Of a DNA stretch of 37,912 nucleotides, positions 25,661-32,696 are shown in pieces. The notes beneath the pieces are model-generated. The model was given only the letters and a program-made list of their open reading frames with translations, did no database searches and was not told where the DNA came from. The DNA is from Candidatus Eisenbacteria bacterium (GTDB lineage Bacteria; Eisenbacteria; RBG-16-71-46; JASEGR01): assembly GCA_030017955.1 (NCBI GenBank), contig JASEGR010000024.1:1-37912 (forward strand). Reading direction: 5' to 3'. The position numbers and the translations under genes are program-made. Every line of letters starts with the position of its first letter. The stretch's first letter is position 1.

Positions 25661-28291
25661 ATGGGGTTATTCGATCGTGTTCAGGGAGCACTCCGGGAAC
25701 TTCGGCCGATGCTCCCGGAAATTCCAGGAGTATCAGTATCTTCACTGGGGCAATTCCGTGAGCGTCTTCGTCGGCGCGCGGAAGAACAGCAAGTGGCGCG
25801 TCGCCGGTTTAGTGGCCCGGAGGAGACAATTGGTGGGTTTGCCGTTAATATTGCACGAGCGCCATTCCGTGCTGCAGCAACCATTGGAACGGCGATCGGG
25901 AGGAAGCCGGCATTCACCCCTGGGGAGGGTATCCCGTCGCTGCTCGGTCGCATTGAACGCGCGCTCCTCGGTCCAGAGACGATTGGCTTCGCTGAATCGC
26001 AGCGTCGGTTTGAAGAAACAACGAAGGAACTCGGGCTTGCTCCAAAAACCGCGCGGGCGCTATCCTTCCCGGCGGTCATTGCAGGCCTTGGATTTGATGT
26101 CTCAGGATTCGGTGGTACAGAGAAAAGGATTACCGAACAACTCGTGAAGGCGAAAACGGTAGATGCGGTCCTCGGGGTTCTCAGAAGAACGAAAATTCCA
26201 TCAACATTGAGTAGACGATTTGCTCAGGAGTTCGCGCAGGCAGAGACACCGGAAGCAGTACGCGAGACAACCGAACGGATGCTCACGACTGCATTGCCAG
26301 AAGAGAAGCTGACAATCGCCATTCGTGAAGCTGGACCGGTTCGGCGAGAGCAGGAGCTCCTGTACACACAGGAGCGCGCTCGGCGTGCCGCGCGTGTTGC
26401 AGAGATGGGGAAGCAGGTCCCCGGTGAGCGAGGATTCTTTGCTCAACTCGGTCAACTTAGGGGAGAGCTTCCGAAGAAACAATTTGCAGCAGTACGTGAT
26501 AAGTTCACGCAAGCCGATGTGGATGCCATGTATCAGAAGATCGAGAATGCTCCACTGCTCCCATTCGAGAAAATCTCAACAAAAACTGGGCTTCAGAAAC
26601 TCTTTGATGGCGTCGTTCCCGCAGAGGGCGAGCTCAACTCGCTCGGTGAAATCTTTTCAAAAGACCTCATGGATGCCGTGAAAACTAACGTGCCGTTGAG
26701 CACTCGGATCATAGCAACTATTGGTGAGGTGCTCAACATTCCACGATCACTCATGGCATCGCTTGATTTCTCCGCTCCGCTCAAGCAGGGCGTCTTCCTC
26801 ATCGGGAGGCCAAAGCAATTCCTCCCGGCATTTACGGAGATGTTCAAGTTTGCGTTCTCAGAGAAAGCATACCAGGGGCTCCAGCAGTCCATTCGGGCGC
26901 GATCCACGTACCGCGTGATGGAGGACGCTGGTCTTGCGCTCACTGATCTCGGGAAAACGCTCACGAAGCGCGAGGAAGCCATCATGTCGAGTCTGCCGGA
27001 GCGTATCCCGGTCATTGGTCGGATCGTCCGAGGATCAAACCGTTCGTTTTCTGGGTTTCTCAATAAACTCCGCGCCGATACATTCGATGCGATCATCGGG
27101 GACGCAACGAAGGGAGGGAGACAACTTACTGAGCGAGAACTCCGTGATGTTGGGAAGTTCGTCAATGCGGCAACCGGACGTGGGAGTGCCGGTGCGCTCG
27201 AACGCGCCGCGCCAGTCCTCAATGCCATCTTCTTCTCCCCGAAGCTCCTCTTCTCGCGTCTCAACCTGATGAACCCGTTTTTCTACACGTCGCTGACTCC
27301 TCCCGCTCGAAAGGAGGCGCTCAAATCACTCTTCTCGTTCTCCGCGATAGCCGGGACCGTCCTCGGATTGATGAAGCTCGGTGGCGCAGAGGTAGGAACA
27401 GATCCACGAAGCGCGGACTTCGGGAAAGCGAAGTTTGGAGATACACGGTACGACATCCTCGGTGGATTCCAACAACCGCTCCGTACGGTGGGGCAGCTCA
27501 TCTCCGGTGAAGTGGTGAGCTCGACGACCGGACGTACTATCACGCTCGGAGAGGGATACAAACCGTTGACGCGGTTCGATATTGCTCAGCGGTTCTTTGA
27601 GAATAAGGAATCACCGATCGCGTCACTCATCACGTCATGGCTTCGCGGGAAAACATTTACCGGCGAGGACTTCGACTTCCCAACGGAGGTGATATCACGA
27701 TTCATTCCGATAGTCATGCAAGATATATACGATCTATCCCAGGACCCAGATGCGAAAAGCATTATGGGTGGACTTCCGGCAATTTTCGGCGTCGGTGTTC
27801 AGACGTACGGCACGCAGGAACTTGTGGAGGGGAAGAGCAAGATCGGTGAACCAACGCTCCAGGTGCGCCCGGTACAAGAACTCTCGAGGCGTATTCGAGA
27901 ACTTGTACTCGGACAGCTCCCACTCGGGACCTCAAAACGGTTCAGCGTAGAAGCATATCTCGATCAGCTCGACCAACTCCCGAAGCAGGAAGCTGCAGAC
28001 ATCTTCGACAAAATCATTGCGGGAAACCCAGAACTTGCGAAGGAAATCGAGCGGATCAAACGAGAAGAGGACGAGGGGATTACGGTTCACGACCGCGATC
28101 TCAAGACGAAGGGCGTTGCGTCGGGCGATCGCGCTATGGCGATCAAAAAGGAGCTTGATGCGTTCAAGACGGACGAGGAACGCGCGAAGCTGTGGGATGA
28201 CTATACGAAGAAGCGAATTATTACAGAGGAGGTTGCTCGGCAGCTCAGTATTCTTATAAAGGGGAATAGGCATGTACTCACCACTCGCTGA
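25661..28291 (+). CDS. Large internal virion protein with LPD38-like domain
   Basis: 876 residues. Residues about 360-690 match the pattern of large polyvalent protein-associated domain 38: R-G-S-N-R-S-F-S-G-F-L-N-K-L-R-A-D-T-F-D, then V-N-A-A-T-G-R-G-S, FFSPKLLFSRLNLMNP, T-D-P-R-S-A-D-F-G-K, D-I-L-G-G-F-Q-Q-P-L-R, and S-S-T-T-G-R. In podoviruses such proteins lie at the end of the structural block and are thought to be ejected with the DNA. A hydrophobic stretch near residue 560 (SFSAIAGTVLGLMKLGG) could be a membrane segment. The start is T-ATG six bases after the preceding stop. Confidence 0.75.
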   Translation: MGLFDRVQGALRELRPMLPEIPGVSVSSLGQFRERLRRRAEEQQVARRRFSGPEETIGGFAVNIARAPFRAAATIGTAIGRKPAFTPGEGIPSLLGRIERALLGPETIGFAESQRRFEETTKELGLAPKTARALSFPAVIAGLGFDVSGFGGTEKRITEQLVKAKTVDAVLGVLRRTKIPSTLSRRFAQEFAQAETPEAVRETTERMLTTALPEEKLTIAIREAGPVRREQELLYTQERARRAARVAEMGKQVPGERGFFAQLGQLRGELPKKQFAAVRDKFTQADVDAMYQKIENAPLLPFEKISTKTGLQKLFDGVVPAEGELNSLGEIFSKDLMDAVKTNVPLSTRIIATIGEVLNIPRSLMASLDFSAPLKQGVFLIGRPKQFLPAFTEMFKFAFSEKAYQGLQQSIRARSTYRVMEDAGLALTDLGKTLTKREEAIMSSLPERIPVIGRIVRGSNRSFSGFLNKLRADTFDAIIGDATKGGRQLTERELRDVGKFVNAATGRGSAGALERAAPVLNAIFFSPKLLFSRLNLMNPFFYTSLTPPARKEALKSLFSFSAIAGTVLGLMKLGGAEVGTDPRSADFGKAKFGDTRYDILGGFQQPLRTVGQLISGEVVSSTTGRTITLGEGYKPLTRFDIAQRFFENKESPIASLITSWLRGKTFTGEDFDFPTEVISRFIPIVMQDIYDLSQDPDAKSIMGGLPAIFGVGVQTYGTQELVEGKSKIGEPTLQVRPVQELSRRIRELVLGQLPLGTSKRFSVEAYLDQLDQLPKQEAADIFDKIIAGNPELAKEIERIKREEDEGITVHDRDLKTKGVASGDRAMAIKKELDAFKTDEERAKLWDDYTKKRIITEEVARQLSILIKGNRHVLTTR

Positions 28292-28358
28292 CGCCATTTC
28301 CACAGTAGGGGTGCTCATGACCATCTACGGTATCTACCTCTCGTTTCGGAAAGAGTAG
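28272..28358 (+). CDS. Tiny single-pass membrane peptide, 28 aa
   Basis: ATG at 28272 overlaps the end of the LPD38-like gene by 20 bases and reads MYSPLADAISTVGVLMTIYG then IYLSFRKE. It is one hydrophobic helix with a charged C-terminus. The overlap suggests coupled translation. The start is C-ATG, so the usual start context is missing. It may be a lysis or membrane accessory peptide, or a chance ORF. Confidence 0.35.
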   Translation: MYSPLADAISTVGVLMTIYGIYLSFRKE

Positions 28359-28395
28359 TCCGATCTAGGGGTTTAGACAGGCAAGAAAGTCGTCC

Positions 28396-28424
28396 TTGCG
28401 CCCACGACGTAGGCATGGTAGTGT
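28396..28424 (+). promoter_or_regulatory. Promoter candidate for the leader RNA and replication genes
   Basis: TTGCGC (28396-28401), a 17-base spacer, then TGG-TAGTGT (extended -10, hexamer 28419-28424). The -10 keeps the TA...T core. Transcription would begin near 28430, at the first hairpin of the structured leader. Both hexamers deviate from consensus, so this is a moderate call supported mainly by the match of its start with the RNA structure. Confidence 0.4.
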
Positions 28425-28426
28425 GG

Positions 28427-28565
28427 ACATGTCGGGATGGGAACCCGACATCCAACAAGATAACCATCAGACCACCATTATGAGCGGGCTAGGGGCAACC
28501 CGGTCCGACGGTGTGACCCGATGGTTATCCGGGCCATACTTGCCCGTTCATATTGGTGGTTTTTG
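28427..28565 (+). ncRNA. Structured leader RNA with pseudoknot and terminator-like end
   Basis: Three long-range pairings can be read directly. Hairpin 1: ATGTCGGG (28429-28436) with CCCGACAT (28444-28451). Main stem: ACCACCATTATGAGCGGGC (28471-28489) with GCCCGTTCATATTGGTGGT (28542-28560), 19 positions with one mismatch and one G-U, followed at once by TTTTG. Pseudoknot: GATAACCATC (28459-28468), outside the main stem, is perfectly complementary to GATGGTTATC (28520-28529) inside its loop. CCCGG/CCGGG (28499-28503, 28529-28533) may close an inner helix. It ends three bases before the gene at 28568, so it may be a riboswitch or attenuator, or a separate small RNA ending in a terminator. It matches no family I know. 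Confidence 0.6.
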
Positions 28566-28567
28566 TT

Positions 28568-28804
28568 ATGTCGACGAAATGCAAATATGCGGAGTGTAAC
28601 GCAGAGGGTCCGTTTCGTGAATATGTAGGATTTTTCCCACAAGAAATCATCACCCGTCTCCACGAAGACGATCGAAGACTTCCCAAGTACGGATTCCACT
28701 ACGGGATCGACTGCACCATCTGTGGACGGTGGCAACGATGGCTACCGCAGGAGGATGCACGTATGCTTGGGGTAAAATTTTACCGCAATCCCACACTCCT
28801 GTGA
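28568..28804 (+). CDS. Small zinc-finger-like protein ahead of the primase-helicase
   Basis: 78 residues from T-ATG 28568. Cysteines in CKYAEC (residues 5-10) and CTICGRW (about 51-57) plus histidines suggest a zinc-binding fold. The stop (TGA 28802-28804) overlaps the GTG of the primase-helicase in GTGA form, so the two are translated as a pair. A role in replication, such as a loader or regulator, is inferred only from this coupling. The start lies directly below the structured leader. Confidence 0.65.
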   Translation: MSTKCKYAECNAEGPFREYVGFFPQEIITRLHEDDRRLPKYGFHYGIDCTICGRWQRWLPQEDARMLGVKFYRNPTLL

Positions 28805-30879
28805 CCCTTCTCGAGAACGCGATTCGATACCTCAAGATGGGTCTTCCGGTATTCCCAGTGGGATGGGATAAGAATCATAAGAAACGAAAAACTCCACTCG
28901 TTCCGTGGAGGGGATACGCCACAGCACTTCCGAGTGAGGACGACATCCGTCACTGGTGGACGAGATGGCCCGATGCGGGGATCGGGCTCGCGGTCGGGAA
29001 GCTCACTGGATTTCTCGTCATAGATGCAGAGCACGATGCGGATATGTCGCTCTTTCGTCTTCTCGACATTGAGACCCCGCGCGTACGAACAGGTGGTGGC
29101 GGATGGCATTTCTATTTCAAGAATGAGACAACTGGGAATAGTGTCGGAAAAATTGCGCCTCGGTACGACGTGAAGACCGAGGGGGGGTATGTGCTCCTTC
29201 CACCGAGTCCACACGACTCCGGTGGAACGTATGCGTGGGATATCCCTATCGGTACCGTTACTCCTGCTTCATTGCCTGAGACGATCAGAGCGAAGATCAT
29301 CGGAACGCACGAGTCGAAAATCCCCGAAATCCTCAGTAGAAATACCCCGCAAGGATCACGGAATAACACTGCCACGAGCATCGCAGGGATGCTTCTCGGG
29401 GAACACCGCATGGACCGCTGGGAAAGCGTCGTCTGGCCGCTCCTGCAAGCGTGGAATACCACGCATGCAACACCACCTCTTGGGAATGATGAGCTTAAAA
29501 CGGTGTACGAATCCATTGCAAAGACCGAGAAGACGCGGCGGGCGCGAGAAGGCGTCATCGAGGGGAATACGCCAATGATCACCGAGGGAACGTACGCCCC
29601 AATGATTGTTGAAGACAGAGACACCGTCGTTGTACAAATCCCCGTTGAAGACGGTCTCGTGTTCTTGCGTTTTTCAGACGTGGAGTTCATGAAAAACCAT
29701 ACCATTGACGCGGTGCTCTCCGTGGAGCTCATCACTGCCGGGGGAACACCACGAGCGTTTGAGGGGAGAATCAATGTACTCTCACTTTCCGCACGTGAAG
29801 GGTTTGCCCGTGCACTCACAAAAACATTCGGGAGGAATGTCGCATGGGACCTCATCCTCTCTCAAGCTGCATCAGCGCTCAAAAAACACATTGAGCATAA
29901 GGATACGTCGTGTTGGTTCGAAGATGCTCCAAAGGAAGCGGTGGGGTATCTCCTAGAGCCTTTCATCGTTCTCGGTGCGCCGAATCTTTTTTTTGGACGT
30001 GGGGGATCAGGCAAAACATTCATTACGCTCCGAATTGCGTACGCGCTCGCAACGGGTACCCCGTTTCTCGGAATGACGCCGGCGGCTCGAGTACGAACGC
30101 TCTTTGTGGACTATGAATCAACCAGTGGGACGCTCGCGGACCGTCTCGAGCTGATTCGCGGTGCTCCTAATCTCGCCGATACACCATTCGACGACGGACT
30201 TCGTGCGCTCCGATACTACTCCCCGAGCGGTATCCCCATCGCGGACTGTCTGCCTGCGCTCAAGAGAATTATTGCGAAGCACGACATCGGCCTGATCATC
30301 GTGGACTCCGCTGCGCTTGCCTGTGGTGGAGAACCAGAGAAAGCAGAAATAGCCATCCGGTACTTCAACGCACTCGCTTCCCTCAAGACAACGTCTCTCA
30401 CCATCGCCCATGAGACAAAACAGGAGAATCACGCGTACGCCTTTGGATCGGTTTTCTGGGCAAACTCTCCTAGGAATATTTGGAATATCGCCTGTACACA
30501 AGAGCAGGAAGATCGAGTTCTTCATAGCGGGCTCCACCATCGGAAGGCAAACGATGACCGCAGGAGAGCGTCATTCGGATGTCGTATCTTTTTCGGGGAT
30601 GGTTTCGTGGACATGGGCTACGAAAACCCAGCCATGAACTTCCCGAAAGACGCATCGCTCGTCCAACGGATTCGTTTGGCACTTTCGGATGGACCGAAAG
30701 ATCTTGCGGGTATCGCGACGGTGATTTCGGACGCAAAAAACGCCTCATTGAAGAACGCGCTAACCAAAGGAAGTATGAGGAATCTGTGGGGTAATGTTGA
30801 CGGTGTCTGGCGGCTTTTTTCAACAACCGTCAGTCACCAGGGTGGTGACTCACTTGACACGGAGTCACCAGGGTGGTGA
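28801..30879 (+). CDS. Fused primase-polymerase and RecA-like helicase (RepA-type replication protein)
   Basis: 692 residues. The N-terminal PrimPol domain has YLKMGLPVFPVGW, the catalytic FLVIDAEHD (D75, E77), GGGWHFYFK, and DVKTEGGYVLLPPSPHDSGG. It is followed by a PriCT-like helical region (SRNNTATSIAGMLLGEH). The helicase part is an AAA_25-type RecA fold: Walker A GRGGSGKT (399-406) and Walker B IIVD (D502). A small winged-helix-like end (LVQRIRLALSDGPKDLAGIA) follows. It would prime and unwind DNA at the origin. The GTG at 28801 was chosen because it gives the usual MTLLENAIRYLKMGLPVFP start and a GTGA overlap; ATG 28729 would add an unrelated extension. The last codons run into the origin-like repeats. 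Confidence 0.85.
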   Translation: MTLLENAIRYLKMGLPVFPVGWDKNHKKRKTPLVPWRGYATALPSEDDIRHWWTRWPDAGIGLAVGKLTGFLVIDAEHDADMSLFRLLDIETPRVRTGGGGWHFYFKNETTGNSVGKIAPRYDVKTEGGYVLLPPSPHDSGGTYAWDIPIGTVTPASLPETIRAKIIGTHESKIPEILSRNTPQGSRNNTATSIAGMLLGEHRMDRWESVVWPLLQAWNTTHATPPLGNDELKTVYESIAKTEKTRRAREGVIEGNTPMITEGTYAPMIVEDRDTVVVQIPVEDGLVFLRFSDVEFMKNHTIDAVLSVELITAGGTPRAFEGRINVLSLSAREGFARALTKTFGRNVAWDLILSQAASALKKHIEHKDTSCWFEDAPKEAVGYLLEPFIVLGAPNLFFGRGGSGKTFITLRIAYALATGTPFLGMTPAARVRTLFVDYESTSGTLADRLELIRGAPNLADTPFDDGLRALRYYSPSGIPIADCLPALKRIIAKHDIGLIIVDSAALACGGEPEKAEIAIRYFNALASLKTTSLTIAHETKQENHAYAFGSVFWANSPRNIWNIACTQEQEDRVLHSGLHHRKANDDRRRASFGCRIFFGDGFVDMGYENPAMNFPKDASLVQRIRLALSDGPKDLAGIATVISDAKNASLKNALTKGSMRNLWGNVDGVWRLFSTTVSHQGGDSLDTESPGW

Positions 30880-31021
30880 CTGGGTGGTGACTCATCCGAA
30901 GATTTAGCTATAATTAGCCGAGAATCGAGTCACCACCCTGGTGACTCGATTCTCGTCCGGTCATACCTCACCTATAGAGAGTCACCACTAGTGACTCTCT
31001 ATAGGGTGGTGACTGGTGACT
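30832..31021 (+). repeat. Palindromic repeat array, probable replication origin
   Basis: The palindromic 19-mer AGTCACCAGGGTGGTGACT occurs at 30832-30850 and 30863-30881, and inverted at 30928-30946. The heptamer GGTGACT/AGTCACC appears ten times exactly and once with one change in 190 bases. The third copy is embedded in a perfect inverted repeat with 17-base arms (CGAGAATCGAGTCACCA at 30919-30935 and its complement at 30939-30955, loop CCC). A second inverted repeat has 15-base arms (30971-30985, 30991-31005, loop CACTA). A+T-rich sequence TTTAGCTATAATTAG lies between. Iterons beside a replication initiator are classic origin structure; an operator array is the alternative. Confidence 0.7.
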
Positions 31022-31082
31022 CGTTCGGTATAAACCTACGTTTGTTGGAAAAAACTGACACTATTATGGATCGCGTGACCTG

Positions 31083-31103
31083 CCGTACGCCATGAGCGTA
31101 CGG
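31083..31103 (+). terminator. Perfect 8-base-pair hairpin in the origin-promoter interval
   Basis: CCGTACGC (31083-31090) and GCGTACGG (31096-31103) with loop CATGA, followed by TTGCGCTATT. It has no T run and lies 60 bases after the iteron-like array. It could be a weak terminator of the replication transcript or part of the origin. Confidence 0.4.
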
Positions 31104-31124
31104 TTGCGCTATTGATACGCCGCA

Positions 31125-31153
31125 TTGACCTCAAAACGGCACGCTGTTACGCT
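31125..31153 (+). promoter_or_regulatory. Sigma70-type promoter giving a nearly leaderless transcript
   Basis: TTGACC (31125-31130), a 17-base spacer, TACGCT (31148-31153). The expected start near 31160 is only one to three bases before the ATG at 31162, so the mRNA would be leaderless or almost so, which fits the absence of a Shine-Dalgarno sequence. Confidence 0.55.
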
Positions 31154-31161
31154 GGGAGTAT

Positions 31162-31371
31162 ATGCCGGAAAAGAAAGCACCGCAGGTCCAAACGGCGGAA
31201 CTTACCATCGCTGATCTCGTGGCTCGTGGGGCATCACCGGAGGAGATTCTCAGGTTTGCTCGGGCGACCGTCACCTCTCCAGGAGGCCGCGCCGTTGCCA
31301 AGAAGAAAGGCCATATGGCCAAGCTCGGGCGACTCAGTGGGAAGGCAAGGAGGAAGAAAGCCGCTCAATAA
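31162..31371 (+). CDS. Small basic protein, 69 aa
   Basis: T-ATG start at 31162 next to its own promoter. The N-terminal half is acidic to neutral (IADLVARGASPEEILRFARA). The C-terminal half is strongly basic with GRLSGKARRKKAAQ, similar in style to small DNA- or RNA-binding phage proteins. The TAA stop sits in the loop of the terminator hairpin. Function unknown; early expression is likely from its position. Confidence 0.65.
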   Translation: MPEKKAPQVQTAELTIADLVARGASPEEILRFARATVTSPGGRAVAKKKGHMAKLGRLSGKARRKKAAQ

Positions 31372-31380
31372 GAGCGGCTT
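31358..31380 (+). terminator. Terminator hairpin overlapping the stop codon
   Basis: AAGCCGCTC (31358-31366) pairs with GAGCGGCTT (31372-31380), 9 base pairs with loop AATAA, followed by CTCGTT. The stop codon of the 69-residue gene (TAA 31369-31371) is inside the loop. The T run is weak, but the stem is GC-rich and well placed between two promoters. Confidence 0.6.
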
Positions 31381-31384
31381 CTCG

Positions 31385-31438
31385 TTATCCAGTTATCCAC
31401 ATTGACAGGAACGACACGCCGTTGTATGCTGTGGATAG
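31385..31438 (+). promoter_or_regulatory. DnaA boxes around a consensus promoter
   Basis: TTATCCACA (31393-31401) is a perfect DnaA box and is preceded by the related TTATCCAGT (31385-31393). It abuts TTGACA (31402-31407), which with a 17-base spacer and TATGCT (31425-31430) makes the best sigma70 promoter in the window. TGTGGATAG (31430-31438), one base off an inverted DnaA box, overlaps the end of the -10. Binding of host DnaA would both mark an origin and control this promoter, which reads into the genes from 31512 onward. Confidence 0.6.
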
Positions 31439-31511
31439 AAAGGTTAAGACTACACCACGTGAAAGTAGATATATCGATGATGATGTATCGAGAAAATACT
31501 GAAAAACTTAT

Positions 31512-31757
31512 ATGAACGACTCATTTGAAGATCACGACTGTCACGCCGGACCGGAGGACGGATGTCTCCACCCGTCGCACCGGCAGGATGACGAGGATGC
31601 AGCGAATGAAGCGTATGAGGAGGCGATGGCTGAGCGCTATCTCCCGATCGTGAAAAATCGCCTCCTCTCGGAAGGATGGCGACCACCGGAGCACTCGATT
31701 GAGGCAGCAGCGCGAAAGGAGATCGAACGTTTGTCGGTGATGGCGATCCCTTTCTGA
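31512..31757 (+). CDS. Hypothetical acidic protein, 81 aa
   Basis: T-ATG start at 31512, about 75 bases after the expected transcription start of the DnaA-box promoter. The N-terminus is His/Cys/Asp-rich (DHDCHAGPEDGCLHPSHRQD), possibly a metal site. The C-terminal part is helical (ANEAYEEAMAERYLPIVKNR). No family recognised. One base separates its stop from the next T-ATG. Confidence 0.6.
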   Translation: MNDSFEDHDCHAGPEDGCLHPSHRQDDEDAANEAYEEAMAERYLPIVKNRLLSEGWRPPEHSIEAAARKEIERLSVMAIPF

Positions 31758-31758
31758 T

Positions 31759-32205
31759 ATGCAGATCATCCTCACCATCGGAGGCATCATCGGAATAGTC
31801 GTCATGATGATTGCGCTCGCGCAACCGAGGATACACGAGATTTCTTTCGTAGAACTCAATGGCATCTCCCGTCGTACATTCGAAAGAGAGATTGATCTCC
31901 AGCTCGAGCGGATGTGGCAACGGATACGGGTGGTTCAGGCAACCGTTACCGCGTACTCCTCAACGACCGATCAAACAGACCGTACACCGTTTGAAATGGC
32001 GAATGGGCAGCTCGTCCACGATGGTGCGATCGCATGTCCTCGCCGGTATCCGTTCGGGACAACGGTGTACATTGGAGCGAAACGGTACACATGCACCGAT
32101 CGCATGAGCCGTCGGTACGATGATCGTTTCGACATTTGGTTCCCGACTCGTTCCGCAGCGCTCGTATGGGGGAAGCAGGAACGGACGGTTTTTATCGCGC
32201 AATGA
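31759..32205 (+). CDS. Membrane-anchored 3D-domain (double-psi barrel) protein
   Basis: 148 residues. Residues 3-21 form an N-terminal transmembrane or signal-anchor segment (IILTIGGIIGIVVMMIALA). After a short coil, VTAYSSTTDQTDRTPFEMAN (63-82), YPFGTTVYI (97-105), CTDRMSRRYDDRFDIWF (112-128) and SAALVWG give the 3D-domain pattern with D114, D122 and D125. In bacteria this fold is found in MltA-type lytic transglycosylases and RlpA-like cell-wall proteins. It probably acts in the periplasm on peptidoglycan. Its place in the early region, far from the lysis genes, is notable. Confidence 0.7.
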   Translation: MQIILTIGGIIGIVVMMIALAQPRIHEISFVELNGISRRTFEREIDLQLERMWQRIRVVQATVTAYSSTTDQTDRTPFEMANGQLVHDGAIACPRRYPFGTTVYIGAKRYTCTDRMSRRYDDRFDIWFPTRSAALVWGKQERTVFIAQ

Positions 32206-32209
32206 TCGT

Positions 32210-32677
32210 ATGGCGGAAAATCTCCCAACGGATATACAGGAACGACTCGATGCGTACATTGAGCGCGTCAAAAAGATTCCATGGTTCCAACCCAAAAAAG
32301 GCTGGAAGAAATCGGAAGCGACAAAACTGGTAAAGATCACGCTTCGTGCATTCGGCGTCGATGCGAAGATTGAGTATCGAAAACTAGAATCGCCTGATGA
32401 TTGGGCTGGTGCGTGGACTGCGACGTGGGATGCGGCGCGGGATGCGGCGTGGACTGCGGCGCGGGATGCGGCGCAAGATGCGGCGTGGGGTGCGGCGTGG
32501 GGTGCGGCGCGGGATGCGGCGTTGGGTTCGCAAGAAATTATCGTGTCTGATCTTACCGAGTTTCGGAGTAAGTACAAAAACGGAGCATTCTTGCTCCTCA
32601 TTCCTCTTTGGGAGATGGGACTCTATCCGATCGGCATATGCGACGGGAAATTTGTGATATATGTCCCGAAAGCATGA
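32210..32677 (+). CDS. Tetrapeptide-repeat protein (DAAR/DAAW), 155 aa
   Basis: T-ATG at 32210, four bases after the previous stop. The N-terminal helical domain (1-60) contains ERLDAYIERVKKIPWFQPKK and SEATKLVKITLRAFGVDAKI. Residues 70-105 are a run of 12-base repeats, GATGCGGCG(C/T)GG and variants, giving DAAR, DAAW, TAAR, DAAQ, GAAW. A short beta-rich C-terminus follows (YKNGAFLLLIPLWEMGLYPI). The layout (short helical domain, AA-rich repeat, beta-rich tail) echoes the DUF6745-like gene at the contig ends. Function unknown. Confidence 0.7.
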   Translation: MAENLPTDIQERLDAYIERVKKIPWFQPKKGWKKSEATKLVKITLRAFGVDAKIEYRKLESPDDWAGAWTATWDAARDAAWTAARDAAQDAAWGAAWGAARDAALGSQEIIVSDLTEFRSKYKNGAFLLLIPLWEMGLYPIGICDGKFVIYVPKA

Positions 32678-32696
32678 TGTGCGTCTTCCTTGATAT

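Noticed and set aside
7561-28551. 13-base complementarity between 7561-7573 and 28539-28551, suggesting trans pairing of two RNAs
   Set aside because: A rough estimate gives about ten such inverted 13-mer matches by chance in a 38 kb sequence, so it is not evidence on its own.
28480-28599. 39-codon T-ATG ORF inside the structured leader
   Set aside because: It overlaps the start of the zinc-finger gene in another frame, and its sequence is better explained by the long stem and pseudoknot pairings.
30832-31021. CRISPR array
   Set aside because: Repeats are palindromic, irregularly spaced and in both orientations, with no uniform spacers and no cas genes; an origin or operator array fits better.
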